This document shows, one piece after another, positions 54,153-64,000 of a DNA stretch of 64,000 nucleotides. Positions within the stretch are counted from its first letter, which is position 1. Every line of letters begins with the position of its first letter. Location: assembly GCA_022419385.1 (NCBI GenBank), contig JAJUBI010000005.1, positions 1,364,001-1,428,000 of the forward strand. The letters are read 5' to 3'. The stretch is from Paraconiothyrium sp. Pb-2020 (taxonomy: Eukaryota; Ascomycota; Dothideomycetes; Pleosporales; Didymosphaeriaceae). The notes under the pieces were generated by a model. The model saw only the letters and a program-made list of their open reading frames with translations, was not told where the DNA came from and ran no database searches. The position numbers and the translations under genes were made by a program.

Positions 54153-55223
54153 TTATAAAAGGCTCGCTCTTGAGTTAGCATAGCAACGGTGTATAATATG
54201 TCTACTCTCTCGTATGGTCTCTTCCACAATACGTTCCACCGGCTGGAAGGTACGGAGCAGACCAACCCCTGTCCCGGCGTAAGTCACCATCCTCCCGTGA
54301 GCCCCCCAAGCGCTGCCCCCACACTTCGACTCTTCTTTATATAGCCTAACGTTTTCCGCATCTAGCATTCCTGCCTCTTCGTCGTCATGTCCTTTATTCC
54401 TGATCGCTCGTCCATCATACGAACTTGGCCAATCATGATTCTCCTTGAGGCGATCACACAACGTGGACCTTATTGTTGTCACACCACCATCGTTTGTCTT
54501 AACCAGCTCCCGCTTCCATCCTGCAGCAATCCCAGCCTCTTCAGCCACGAGGAACCTCGTGCCCATTACAGCTCCGTCAGCACCGAGCGCCAACGCAGCA
54601 ACCACACCACGCGCGTCTGATATGCCACCAGCTGCAAGTACCGGAATGTGAGCTTTCCCTATAGCCGCGAGCCTGTCTTTGACCTCCGGTACCGACGAGA
54701 TTATGCTCGCAGATTGGCGTCGACCATGCCCTCCAGCATCCGTACCCTGCATGACAAGAAGGTCGGGCTCGGCGAGTGTTACACTTCGCTCGGCTTCCGC
54801 CACGCTCCCAACCTGTACGCAAATTCGGGTCGACCCATCCGTTACACCGCGAATTTTGATCGCCCAAGTACGCAAGTCCTCTTCTACCTTTGGTGCGAAG
54901 AGCCAGACTACTGCTGGTTTGTGCAATGCGACCGCGTCTGATAAGACATTGAGGTCGGAGTTAAACAGCTGAAACCCAACTCCAATGGGTAAGATGCCTG
55001 ATCGTGCCTCGAGCTCTTTGCTTTGATGGTCTACTAGGAGGCGTTTTGACTCATCGAGCATCTTGTTGAGGTTTGCAGGATCTGTGCCACCGGCTATGAA
55101 ACCTAGACCTCCTGCGCAGCTTACATTGACTGCGAGGCGAGGGGTGGATGCGCCGAGCATTGGTGCAGATACAATGAAGGGTGCCTTGACCCACGGGAAG
55201 AACGATCTGATTGCGTTCGCCAT
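54153..55223 (-). CDS. nitronate monooxygenase (2-nitropropane dioxygenase family)
   Basis: A single exon encodes 356 residues. The TIM-barrel FMN enzyme shows VSAPMLGAS at the N-terminus, CAGGLGFIAGG, the QGTDAGGHG segment with the conserved His, and the phosphate-binding AAGGISDARGVVAALALGADGAVMGTRFL. The family oxidises alkyl nitronates such as propionate-3-nitronate to protect the cell from nitro toxins. The frame is open upstream, but the ATG at 55223 fits the family start. It shares a 316-bp upstream region with the MFS transporter, suggesting co-regulation. Confidence 0.92.
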   Translation of the reverse strand: MANAIRSFFPWVKAPFIVSAPMLGASTPRLAVNVSCAGGLGFIAGGTDPANLNKMLDESKRLLVDHQSKELEARSGILPIGVGFQLFNSDLNVLSDAVALHKPAVVWLFAPKVEEDLRTWAIKIRGVTDGSTRICVQVGSVAEAERSVTLAEPDLLVMQGTDAGGHGRRQSASIISSVPEVKDRLAAIGKAHIPVLAAGGISDARGVVAALALGADGAVMGTRFLVAEEAGIAAGWKRELVKTNDGGVTTIRSTLCDRLKENHDWPSSYDGRAIRNKGHDDEEAGMLDAENVRLYKEESKCGGSAWGAHGRMVTYAGTGVGLLRTFQPVERIVEETIRESRHIIHRCYANSRASLL

Positions 55224-55539
55224 AATTTCGGGGATTATTTGGATCGTTGCATGCAAGTTCAATATGAGGTGGATACTGCAACGACTGCGGAGGAGCGGAT
55301 ATATGTTGGTGGAGCAGGATGCAGAGCCCGACGCATTTGTCCCGATCGTTAGCAGAGCGCTAGTCTTCCGCAAAGAGCCGCCATATCCGCAGAGCGTCAT
55401 TAGTGCAAGTAGTACAGCAGTCTGATAGAATTTTGACTTTCAGAATTGAATTAATGAATATGAATCCTGCCCTCAGATCCGGTACAGTCTTCGAAGTTCG
55501 ATTAGATTTATCTCTGGCGGGCAGTCTTCTTCATTCGTC
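55224..55539. promoter_or_regulatory. bidirectional promoter region nitronate monooxygenase / MFS transporter
   Basis: 316 bp between divergent starts. No defined motif is claimed. Confidence 0.45.
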
Positions 55540-57211
55540 ATGCACAACTCCTCCGCCGAGAAAAAAACTCTGGATCCAAAAGATCAATGGCTGCGAATGG
55601 GCAATGGCAGACCTGTTCCAGCAACAGTTGATGATCGTCAGGCTTACGTAGTGGTGTTTGACGGACCAAACGACCCATGGCATCCCATGAGCTGGACATT
55701 CACCAAGAAGTATGAGCACCCAGCGTTTTACTAAAACCATTTTCGCTAACAAAGGTTGAGCAGATGCTGGATAGCGGCAATAGCATGCTACAGTACCCTC
55801 GTTGCCACATTCGACAGCGCCTTGTTTTCCCCAGCCGCCGCTCAAGCAAGTCAAGACTTCGCCGTAGGTCACGAAGTTGGTGCACTGGCGACAAGCTTAT
55901 ACGTGCTGGGGTTTTCCTTTGGGCCCTTGCTCTGGGGTCCTGGATGCGAACTCATGGGACGCCGGATGCCGCTCATTGTGGGTTCATTCGGATGCGCGAT
56001 ATTTACACTGGCAAGCGCTACCGCCAAGGACATCCAGACATTGATCATTTGCCGGTTCTTCGCAGGAGTATTCGGATCCAGCCCACTTTGTGTCGTTCCC
56101 GGAGTCCTCGCGGATATATTCGACGACTACCAGAGAGGGCCTTCAATTGCGATATATGCCCTGACTGTGTTCACGGGTCCTTTAGCGGCGCCTGCTATTG
56201 GTGGTTTCATCACGGACAGCTTCCTCCGGTGGCGGTGGACGCTGTTCCTACCTGCCATCTTGGGATTCTTTGCGGGGGTTCTGCTTGTGCTCTTCTTGGA
56301 AGAAACCCATGCCGGCAGTGTTTTAAGCACAAAAGCCGCTCGCATTCGCGAAAAAACTGGTAATTGGAGCATTCATGCCGACCACGCGAGGATCGAAGTC
56401 GATATGAAGGACCTCGCGCGGCGGTACCTAATTCGACCATTGCGTATGCTAGCGATGGAGCCGATCGTGCTGTTCGTGTCCGTCTACATGTCCTTCATCT
56501 ACGGATTGACATACGGCCTAGTAGGAGCATATCCCTACGTGTTTCAGCACACATATGGTATGAACAAGGGGATAGCTGCTTTGCCTCTCGTTGCAGTAAT
56601 CCTCGGTCTTTTTCTGGCAGTTTGCTTCATTATCTGGCAACAACTCCGGAGCCAGAAGACCTCGTTGCTGGGGGATGCAGCCTCCGAGCCTGAAGCTCGT
56701 TTACTTCCGGTGATTGTAGGAGCTTTCGTATTTCCTCTTGGGCTATTCTGGTACGTATCTTGAAGGAAAGCTAAGTCCGTTTATCAGTCTGATCTTTGTC
56801 GTAGGTTCGCCTGGACAGCTTTTACACCGTCAGTGCACTGGATGGCACCCACAGCATCAGGAGTGCTTACTGGGTTCGGCCTTCTCTGTATCTTTATGCC
56901 TTGTTTCAATTATCTGGTAGAAGCGTACCTTCCACTGTGAGTTTTCTACGATACTGTGCTCTGGACGGCGACTGACCCCATCAAGAGCGGCTTCAACCGT
57001 GGCTGCGAACGTGATTCTTCGTTCAGCGATTGCTGCCGGGTTTCCCTTGTTTTCTGTCCAGATGTTCCACAACCTTCAAATACAATGGGCAGGCACGCTC
57101 CTGGGTTGCCTTGCTTCAATCATGATCCCAATTCCATTGGTATTTCGAGCTTACGGTGCTCGACTTCGATGGAAAAGCAAGCTTTTGTCTCACGGCAAGG
57201 TCGGTGTATAA
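55540..57211 (+). CDS. MFS transporter, DHA1 (drug:H+ antiporter) type
   Basis: Four exons (55540-55709, 55764-56750, 56805-56936, 56986-57211) give 504 residues. The cytosolic N-terminus contains NDPWHPMSWTFTKK before the first span, the usual 'DP.NP..W...KK' entry of fungal DHA1 carriers. Then come 12 hydrophobic segments, the loop 2-3 motif GCELMGRRMPL (GxLxDRxGRR-like) and EAYLPLAASTVAAN near span 11. The last acceptor (catcaag|a, 56985) was chosen because it alone restores this segment. The likely role is export of small toxic or secreted metabolites across the plasma membrane. Confidence 0.92.
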
Positions 57212-57554
57212 TTCAAAGCCGACGCGTATAATCATCTGGCTTCCAGAAGCACCCGATAATCGTTCGACTGCTATTCTGCATTAGGCCGCCTGAGATGACA
57301 CTCCGACCTCACCCTGTTGTTTGCGACCGTGATTGGTCCATCGCACGGCTTTTGCGCGTCGGACCACCGCCCGTCGGCTCCGCACAAGGGAGGTCGGATA
57401 GCATCAACCTCCGATCCTGTAGCAGCTCGGTCAATCATAAGTCGGGGAGAACGCACCACAAAACCTCCATTTCATATAATTTTTGCTTCACTATTTAGGT
57501 CACGCGCACTTTTCCTTGATCCTCACAAACTCCCAGATCCGAATTACATTAATC
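57212..57554. other. intergenic
   Basis: 343 bp between the transporter and the reductase, in tandem. No gene is seen. Confidence 0.5.
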
Positions 57555-58525
57555 ATGGCGTTACCTCTGCGCCCTAGGACTGTTGTCGCAGGCCTTGCAG
57601 CTGGTAACATCGGCGCTGGCTTCCTGCTTTCAAGATTAGGGCGCGATGTAGATGCTGATGCGAATGCGCCTCAGAAAGTGTTCGGACGTGGACCGGCATT
57701 TGTGTCATTGCCGCTAGAGAGCGAACAGCAAGTTAATCATGACACAAAACGATTACGCTTTACACTCCCGAACTCGACTGATATCAGCGGTCTCTCGCTC
57801 ACTTGTAGGTCGTCTCTCATCGTCTTTTTGCCATTGTTGACTGTAGCATAGCTGCTGTACTCACCATGTCCTGGCCGGAAGGCAGGTGGGCTCCTGTCGC
57901 AAGGCCGTACACGCCGATATCTCAAATAGGTGATATCTCTGTCTTTTATTGATGTGCGGTGCTGACAATACTCAAAGATGAACCCGGTATCCTTGAGCTG
58001 TTGGTCAAGCACTACCCTGACGGAAAGCAAAGCACACACCTGCACTCCCTTAAACCAGGCGATAAATTACTCTTTGCTGCCGCGCTGCGCGGCCACCAAT
58101 GGGTGCCCAACAGCGTTCCACATGTGACTCTTATAGCCGGTGGTGCCGGTATAACACCTATCTTCCAGCTGGCCCAAGGCATCTTATCAAATCCAAATGA
58201 TAAAACGGCGGTAACCATCGTTTACGGAGTCAACACCAATGAGGATTGCCATCTCACGAAAGAATTACAAAAGTTTGAACGCGATTTCAAGGATCGGTTC
58301 AACATTGTGTACACGGTTAGCCAACCAGACGAAAATACAACTTTGCGGAAGGGCCGCGTGACGAGAGAGCTGCTAGAAGAAGTAGCTCCCTTGCCTAAGA
58401 ACAGCGAGACCAAGGTGTTCGTATGTGGCCCACCAGCTATGGAATCAAGTTTGGTCGGATCGCGTAAGGAGAAGGGGATTCTGGAGCAGCTTGGGTATCG
58501 GAAGGACCAGATACATACGTTCTGA
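57555..58525 (+). CDS. MCR1: NADH-cytochrome b5 reductase (Mcr1-like)
   Basis: Three exons (57555-57804, 57852-57929, 57978-58525) give 291 residues. A short N-terminal hydrophobic segment (TVVAGLAAGNIGAGFLL) precedes the FAD domain with RPYTPIS and GKQSTHLHSLKPGD. The NAD domain has IAGGAGITPIFQLA and VFVCGPPAM. The C-terminus ends LGYRKDQIHTF, as in Mcr1/Cbr1. The reductase passes electrons from NADH to cytochrome b5 or other acceptors at the outer mitochondrial or ER membrane. Many ascomycetes carry extra copies; whether this is the housekeeping MCR1 or an accessory copy cannot be told. Phases agree at both introns. Confidence 0.9.
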
Positions 58526-58763
58526 GCCCTTCGCGACGGTGTAATGTACGTATTTCGTAACGTTCTGATCCTAGCGGTTTTGCATGGGAAAAAACGGCCG
58601 ACACTGTCATTTGAGCGAGACATCTAGGCGTCCGCTCTTCGGAGTTGCGTATTGAAAAATGAGATTGATGAGGCATAGTCGTGTTTATTGTACATATATG
58701 GACTATAGATGTCTTCCACCCTGTATTTCATTGTTTGTAGATCCTTGAACAACAAAATAGATT

Positions 58764-60419
58764 TCAGCCCGTTCCGTTGACGAAGTTTGCGATCTCCATG
58801 TCCGTGAAAAATTCGTTGAACCAAGGAACTTCAGCGAAGTTCTGAGCTTGATCGAAGGAAAATTGACCGGGTGTCTCAGTTCCTGTTGGAGCACCGATAG
58901 GGTAAAGTTTCAACATCTCCGATTGCCTCACAACGTTTGCTTCCCGGCGCTTTTGGTGCATTGAGATAAGTGCGCGAGCTGCGGTGTACGCATCCTGGGT
59001 AGCTTTCGTCTGGTAGGTATCGCTCACAGTTGAGAGACATGACATCGTGGGCCCGAGTAAAGAGAATGATTTGGTGGTGTCAATGGCAAGCAGTGTGCAA
59101 ACAGACTGGAATGGAACGTTCGCCATGTGATGCCAAGGGCTTCCCGCTTCTAGCAATGTATGCACAGCTTGTATTGCTTTCTCGATGAGCTGCACGATCT
59201 TATCCAAAATTTCGTCTTGCACAAGCCACCTTAGCGTATACAGTCGGCGAAATAGGCAAAGTGTCAAATTACATTGAGCTAGGATTGAGGGAGGTTTGGT
59301 ATGCATCCGATCCAGCACTTCTGATATGGCTTTTATTAGTTCTGGGCCGCTTATGCTCTTGGTTGGATCCAGATTTTCTGTGTAAAACAGAAGTCCAAGA
59401 AGCTCAGTCGTATAATCGTTGGGTCGTGGAGACGCAGGAATAGTGGACATATTCTGTAACGTGACACGGGTACGTCCGAGATCGAAGGACAGCCAGACAT
59501 TCAAATGGCGAGCCACGCCCAAGATCCTCCGATTCATGTCTGGCGTGGAGGGTCGGCCAGCACGCCGGAAAGTAGCATCTGTTCCGGTCTCACAGTGCAA
59601 TCCTGCGGCGTCTATGAAATGTAGAGCAATGCAACTTGCCATCCAGGTCTCCTCTGGTCTCCCCGTGAGTCGTAAATATACTGTGCGGAGGACCCAGGCA
59701 GTGGCAGTATCATAGGTGATATCTTCAGCACTCAAATCAAGCAGGAGCTTGGCTAGAATGAAGAGACTCGTCTCTGTCTGTAGGTCTTGCAGATTCGAAA
59801 ACGCACAGCCCAAGGCCGCAATGCCACAGACAACCGCTTCAGGGGTTGAGAGATTGCTTCCAGGAACCCATAGCTGTTGTACTGCCTGATCCACTAGTTT
59901 TCGGTCGATGAATCCGTAGCATGGATCGATCTTGTCAAAGTAGACAGCGACAAGTTCTTGCATGTCCGACTGCGTCACGATATCTGTAACGCTCCGCAAG
60001 GGCATGTTTGTAGAGACTTGACGCTGGCCGAGGAAGACGTTCCAACCCAACATCTGGGACGGTGGAGCATTGCTCGGATCAACGGTGATAGCGAAGGTAC
60101 GCACAAAGGCAGATCCCGAGTTGCTTTCGAGTGATTGTGCAAACGGTGTCGGGGCCAAAGTCGGGGCCGGTGTTTGGTCTAGAATGGTCCCGCTATTTTC
60201 CTGTGGACTAGAGGAGTATCGCTGGGGGGGTAATGTGCTCCCGTTCTCACGCCTTCGCTTGCGTGGTTGAGAGCGATATGAGCACTCGTACCCAAAGTTT
60301 CGACATAGTTCGCACGGGTGATCCCCATCGCATTTCCGCTTCCGCTCGCGACATGGCTCGCATGCAATTCGTGAGCGTTGTCGTGGCTGCCGTGACCTTG
60401 TATCGCTGATTTCGCTCAT
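58764..60419 (-). CDS. Zn2Cys6 transcription factor
   Basis: A single exon encodes 551 residues. The zinc cluster reads C20-x2-C23-x6-C30-x5-C36-x2-C39-x6-C46, followed by a basic linker (RKRRREN). A Gln/Pro/Thr-rich stretch leads to the fungal-specific regulatory domain (about 150-480), with FDKIDPCYGFIDRKLV and the ASCIALHFIDAAGLHC segment, equivalent to the usual 'A...A..LGLH' block. The gene is convergent with the reductase, 238 bp apart. It may control the neighbouring reductase/transporter genes; this is inference from position. Confidence 0.92.
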   Translation of the reverse strand: MSEISDTRSRQPRQRSRIACEPCRERKRKCDGDHPCELCRNFGYECSYRSQPRKRRRENGSTLPPQRYSSSPQENSGTILDQTPAPTLAPTPFAQSLESNSGSAFVRTFAITVDPSNAPPSQMLGWNVFLGQRQVSTNMPLRSVTDIVTQSDMQELVAVYFDKIDPCYGFIDRKLVDQAVQQLWVPGSNLSTPEAVVCGIAALGCAFSNLQDLQTETSLFILAKLLLDLSAEDITYDTATAWVLRTVYLRLTGRPEETWMASCIALHFIDAAGLHCETGTDATFRRAGRPSTPDMNRRILGVARHLNVWLSFDLGRTRVTLQNMSTIPASPRPNDYTTELLGLLFYTENLDPTKSISGPELIKAISEVLDRMHTKPPSILAQCNLTLCLFRRLYTLRWLVQDEILDKIVQLIEKAIQAVHTLLEAGSPWHHMANVPFQSVCTLLAIDTTKSFSLLGPTMSCLSTVSDTYQTKATQDAYTAARALISMHQKRREANVVRQSEMLKLYPIGAPTGTETPGQFSFDQAQNFAEVPWFNEFFTDMEIANFVNGTG

Positions 60420-60882
60420 GCCTTAATCCGACAATGATGAGTGTTGGTTATCAGCACGACGGAAATGGCGGATCTTGCGGCTGTAGACACAGAAGCGAGA
60501 CCCCGGGGCCGCTAAAGCGGCACGTGATCGCCGAACCGCCCGTCTTCTGCGTACAGGTCCGTGATCTTGGGAAGCTCTCAAAGAACTTGTTCCAAGTTGA
60601 GAGAACCATAACTGTGATACCCACAAGTGTCTGGACGATCACATTTCTGCTTACTAAGGCTTATACACAGAAAAGGTGATATTGACATTGAGTTTCAACA
60701 CACGCACAGCATCCCAAATAGCAATGCTGAACTTGCTATAATTTCTTATTAGTAGGTAGGTCTGCAGTCCAACCTGGACTTATTATTCAATGTAAAAAAT
60801 ATTTTGTGACGCCAGAGAGAAAAGACTATACTCGCCAATCGCTCCCGCCAAAGACACTCTCTTCTACACGGAATCTTTTAGC
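60420..60882. other. divergent intergenic region
   Basis: 463 bp upstream of both the factor at 58764 and the small gene at 60883. No gene or repeat is seen. Confidence 0.5.
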
Positions 60883-61290
60883 ATGGCCCGCCTACCTAGC
60901 GCAAAAAAACTCGACCTCTTTGACATGGAGGTTCCCGATGGCATGGCGGATATGGCCATGCCACCAGCTCAGGAACACACGAAAGATCCTTTCCGGTATG
61001 ATTCTGGTGGGAGAAATTCATTCCATCGCAAACGTGTGCACAGAAAGTTAGCTGGTGAGGCGCGCAAGACCAAGCTCAGCGAGATAATCGAGGAGTTTCC
61101 TCGATATGGGCCCAAAATGTATGGGTGGGCAGTTGACCAGAATGATGGAACTTGGCCCGTACAAATCGGGATCGATGCTACGAAGGAAGAGTGGGAGTCA
61201 TGTATCGAATCCATACAGATCAGAAAGTCCGACGAGGTGCTTGCTGCGGAAGATCCGAATAGGCGTCCATTAGCTTGGGATAGCGGCTAG
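60883..61290 (+). CDS. small unknown protein
   Basis: A single exon encodes 135 residues. The ATG has a good context (tagcATGg). The sequence is polar, with an acidic Met-rich N-terminal part (FDMEVPDGMADMAM), a basic middle (RKRVHRKLAGEARKTK) and a C-terminal half that could fold as a small alpha/beta unit (YGWAVDQNDGTWPVQIGID). No signal peptide, span or known domain. Length and codon pattern support a real gene, but the evidence is limited to the open frame. Confidence 0.55.
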   Translation: MARLPSAKKLDLFDMEVPDGMADMAMPPAQEHTKDPFRYDSGGRNSFHRKRVHRKLAGEARKTKLSEIIEEFPRYGPKMYGWAVDQNDGTWPVQIGIDATKEEWESCIESIQIRKSDEVLAAEDPNRRPLAWDSG

Positions 61291-61605
61291 GTGAAGGTTA
61301 ACGCAAAGGTTCGATACTCTAAAACGATTAAATAGCACTGCCCCATTGTGTGAAATGACTGTCATCCTGCATAGACACCTCAGTGGAATGTTTTGATTCG
61401 AAACCAAGGACGCCTCTGCCACATGTATAGCCTAGTCCTCATAAATGCACCATGGTAAGGTCGAGGTCTTTAGGGTGCTGCTCATGCCACTGACATGGCC
61501 CTATGATAGCCCTCTGTCCCACCTCTTGAGTCTCAATCACAATGACTCCACCAAAGAACAACCGTGCCTCAATTGTGGCACGCCAGCCGTCCATCGCGAA
61601 AACGC
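61291..61605. other. convergent intergenic region
   Basis: About 315 bp. No gene or repeat is seen. Confidence 0.5.
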
Positions 61606-62187
61606 TTAACCGCCTACATTGAAGCTCAACCAGCTATCGTCACACGTCGAGAGTTTGCTTGCCACTGTCAAACAGTCAATCCACTCCCTTGCCCCTCTCG
61701 CATCCTCAACGACAGATGAAAACTTACAAGGGAAATCCACAGGGGCCACTGGTGGCCAGGGATTTGGCGGATGGTCCGGCCATGGTAAACTCTCATTCGT
61801 CTTGCACTGTGGATACAAGATCCGCTCGAATAGGTCGACGCATGCATCCTTAGTCCAGAGGTTCAGGCCAGCGCACTTGTTGCCTACACGAAGGGTAGCT
61901 GTATAACCTGGAACATTACCTAGCAATTTATCATCAGGGTGTTCTGACGCCGAGGAAGGAGGAAACAAGCGAGGGAACATACCAGTGACAGTAGCCGGCG
62001 AGGGCGTGGTGCCAGGCGTGCAAGACATCGCCGCACACGCGTTTGCGATTGCGGTGTGTGCTAGATTTTTGTCCGCGAAGGCATTGCGGCAGGTGATTTG
62101 GGTGCTGTTCCAGCAGTCGTTTTGGGCTCTCACGGAGACGAAAGTGATGGATACGACTAGGAAGCTGAAGAGAGAGGAGAGGCGCAT
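61606..62187 (-). CDS. Cys-rich secreted protein, candidate effector
   Basis: The open frame encodes 193 residues. Residues 1-21 are a signal peptide (MRLSSLFSFLVVSITFVSVRA). The mature part has ten Cys, an even number that suits disulfides, a Pro-rich stretch (WPDHPPNPWPP) and Asn-glycosylation sites. A perfect 75-nt intron signature (gtatgt...ttccag, 61982-61908) lies inside the frame. Because 75 is divisible by three, removal leaves the frame intact and gives 168 residues with all ten Cys kept; exon borders would be 62187-61983 and 61907-61606. The segment that would be lost has no Cys and reads like intron. No family recognised. A TATA-like site lies about 120 bp upstream. Confidence 0.85.
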   Translation of the reverse strand: MRLSSLFSFLVVSITFVSVRAQNDCWNSTQITCRNAFADKNLAHTAIANACAAMSCTPGTTPSPATVTGMFPRLFPPSSASEHPDDKLLGNVPGYTATLRVGNKCAGLNLWTKDACVDLFERILYPQCKTNESLPWPDHPPNPWPPVAPVDFPCKFSSVVEDARGAREWIDCLTVASKLSTCDDSWLSFNVGG

Positions 62188-62306
62188 TTTTGTTCTGAAA
62201 AAGGATATAGGTATGATTCAATTGCAATGATGGACAGATGATGTGATGTGTCGCAGTGTATTGTCCTGTGTCGATTGATGCGGAGGAAGAGCAAGGTATG
62301 ATGAGG

Positions 62307-62314
62307 CTTTATAT
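62307..62314 (-). promoter_or_regulatory. TATA-like element of the Cys-rich secreted protein gene
   Basis: ATATAAAG on the minus strand, about 120 bp before the ATG at 62187. Confidence 0.45.
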
Positions 62315-63102
62315 GGCGAACACACTTGCAAACGGATGTCAGCCTCTAACCTGCGGTTGAGCCATTATAAGGGAAGAGACGCGAGGTAAGCTGATGATGT
62401 TCGTGGAGGCCTTTGGGAAATTTGACGCGTGGGTCTTGTGCGACCCGACCGTTCGAGCGATTCTAGATTTCCCATAGTCATCAGCCAACCGGAGCCTGGC
62501 GGCGGCGTTTCAATTGCTGAGACAGATTGTAGGACGTAGTGAAGCGTAGAGGCATTGGTGGGTTGAGAAGTGGCACCAGTGGCTTCAAGTGTGAGCTGAT
62601 CGCGATTTATGCCGCTAGGTACTTGCATAAATCGATGGTCTAATTTTCAAGGATGAAGGACAACGAAGAGACTTGGGCTTCGTCTATATCAACGAGAATA
62701 CTAGCTTGACCAAGATGTTCCAGACGTTGAAGCCTTCAGGCCTATATCAACGAGAGTGTGCCTAACTTGCAAGATCGGACGTAGAAGATAGGCCGATAGG
62801 TTCGCAAACGGAAATGGCGCCTGCGTAACACTCTGGCTGCAAAGCATCTACATTCGTAGATATGCGGGGGTTTTCATCATCGGGACTTACTATATAGATT
62901 GCGATCGAGAGCACATATTCTGTATCTTCTGGGGCGCCCGAAGCAGTTGATATTGGTGCTTCAAGATTGAATGCCATAGCCTGCCACCCGATCTAGGGCA
63001 TGCTCCCTTCGTTCGTATTCCAATGACAATTCCGTACCGGAGAAGCTCCCGCTTGCGCTTCGCTTATAGTTGTTGTCCGCCTCACAACCAATCTCCACGA
63101 CT
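62315..63102. other. intergenic with a 14-bp direct repeat
   Basis: No supported gene. CTATATCAACGAGA occurs at 62684-62697 and again at 62742-62755. Open frames on the minus strand lack motifs. Confidence 0.5.
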
Positions 63103-63811
63103 TCATTTCTTGATCTTTTCCAGCGTAATTCTCGTCCCCTCAACGATCAAGCCATGTTCAACCTCATGTATCCTGTTTTCCAATTCATCCAAACTCTCCC
63201 CTTCCCTTAATTCCACCTCCTTCGTAACAATCGCCTCACCCGCATCCACTTCTGCAATGACCTCATGAATCATGACCCCCGTCCTCTTCAATCCCTCCTT
63301 CCTCCCCGCCTCCCACGCCCGTTCAATCGCTCCAGCACCCGCAAACTCCCCCGGCAGCGCAGGATGCAGGTTTATCACCTTGATCCCCGCAGCCGCAATT
63401 GGGTTGAGGAAGTCGGGCGTCAGAATGTGCATCCAGCCCGCACAGACGATGACGCTGGGTCGTGGCTCGAGTTTCAATATAAGCTCTGCGAGCGAGGCAT
63501 CGTATTCCGTGCGGGCAGCGGCGGTGCCTTCCTCGGTGTGGGGGTGTTTTCGCTTGAAGGGGACGAGGTTGTGGTAGGAGGTGGGAATGGAAGCTTTGGC
63601 TGCGCGTTCGAGACCGTAGGCGGCTTTGCGACTATCCCACGCGTATTAGCTTCTATTGTTATGGACCGGATATATTGAAGTGGTACTTTGATATAACGTG
63701 AGTTATGCGCGTATCTGGAAGTGCGGACGACGAGCAGGCGTCAATGAGGGCTTGAAGATTTGATCCGTTGCCGGATATGAGGACGACGAGGTTGTGTTGT
63801 GATTGCGACAT
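63103..63811 (-). CDS. ADE8: phosphoribosylglycinamide formyltransferase (GAR transformylase)
   Basis: Two exons (63811-63687, 63631-63103) give 217 residues. The N-terminus MSQSQHNLVVLISGNGSNLQALIDA has the phosphate-binding GNGSN loop. The catalytic region reads VINLHPALPGEFAGAGA, with the conserved Asn and His, and VIAEVDAGEAI gives the catalytic Asp. The intron is in phase (aa|t, Asn) and restores ISNRKAAYGLERA. The enzyme performs the third step of de novo purine synthesis with 10-formyl-tetrahydrofolate, in the cytosol. It is a single-domain enzyme, as in other fungi. Confidence 0.93.
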
Positions 63812-64000
63812 AATAACTGTAAGGAGTGTACGGGTTTAGTGTGTGAATTGAAGGAGCGGAGATGCGATGTCGCTCCGCAATGCGATGCGGGACCAAAGTT
63901 TTGCGGGGGGTGCTGCGTTATCGATAGAGGGGCACGAAGCGCTGGAGCTTTGGAAGTCAAGCGCAAGAGGACTCCTTTGCTTCAGACTGCGCAATACATC

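Overview
The window is nuclear DNA of a filamentous ascomycete (Pezizomycotina, probably Dothideomycetes). Genes are spaced a few hundred bases apart on both strands. Introns are short (43 to about 80 nt, GT...AG, often with a CTAAC-like branch site). Single-copy fungal housekeeping genes (VPS34, NSE4, MRH4, BUD4, ESS1, RPB9, mitochondrial uL14, SET9, ADE8) are mixed with fungal families such as cerato-platanin, GPI-type cupredoxin, Zn2Cys6 factors, YAT permease and MFS transporter. I place 32 protein genes, one partial gene and one intron-containing tRNA. Exon structures were worked out by hand from splice signals and reading-frame continuity.

Layout. 0-9 kb: 3' end of an unidentified gene, a C45 (isopenicillin-N acyltransferase-like) hydrolase, a cerato-platanin, a cupredoxin-like surface protein and an amino-acid permease. 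9-24 kb: a beta-propeller-like unknown, a membrane-anchored DUF3445 haem oxidase-like protein, VPS34 divergent from NSE4, a flavin monooxygenase, tRNA-Val(CAC) and a small mitochondrial-type protein. 24-31 kb: an AT-richer accessory block with two RING-type proteins and two paralogues that share a new-looking Cys/His signature; short tandem repeats lie in and around them. 31-50 kb: MRH4 divergent from BUD4, a Met/Gly/Pro-rich myristoylation-motif protein, an unknown, ESS1 divergent from RPB9, and uL14m divergent from SET9. 51-60.5 kb: a Zn2Cys6 factor, a kinase-like protein, nitronate monooxygenase divergent from an MFS transporter, a cytochrome b5 reductase and a second Zn2Cys6 factor. This block has the look of a small metabolic or detoxification neighbourhood. 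60.5-64 kb: a small unknown, a Cys-rich secreted protein and ADE8.

The most notable observations are these. VPS34 carries an in-frame TAA inside its conserved helical domain. RPB9 needs three separate one-base corrections within about 250 bp. The accessory block holds two paralogues with the invariant spacing C-x-H-x9-C-x3-C-x10-C-H-x-C. The VPS34 and RPB9 lesions could be assembly errors or real inactivation; the sequence alone does not decide.
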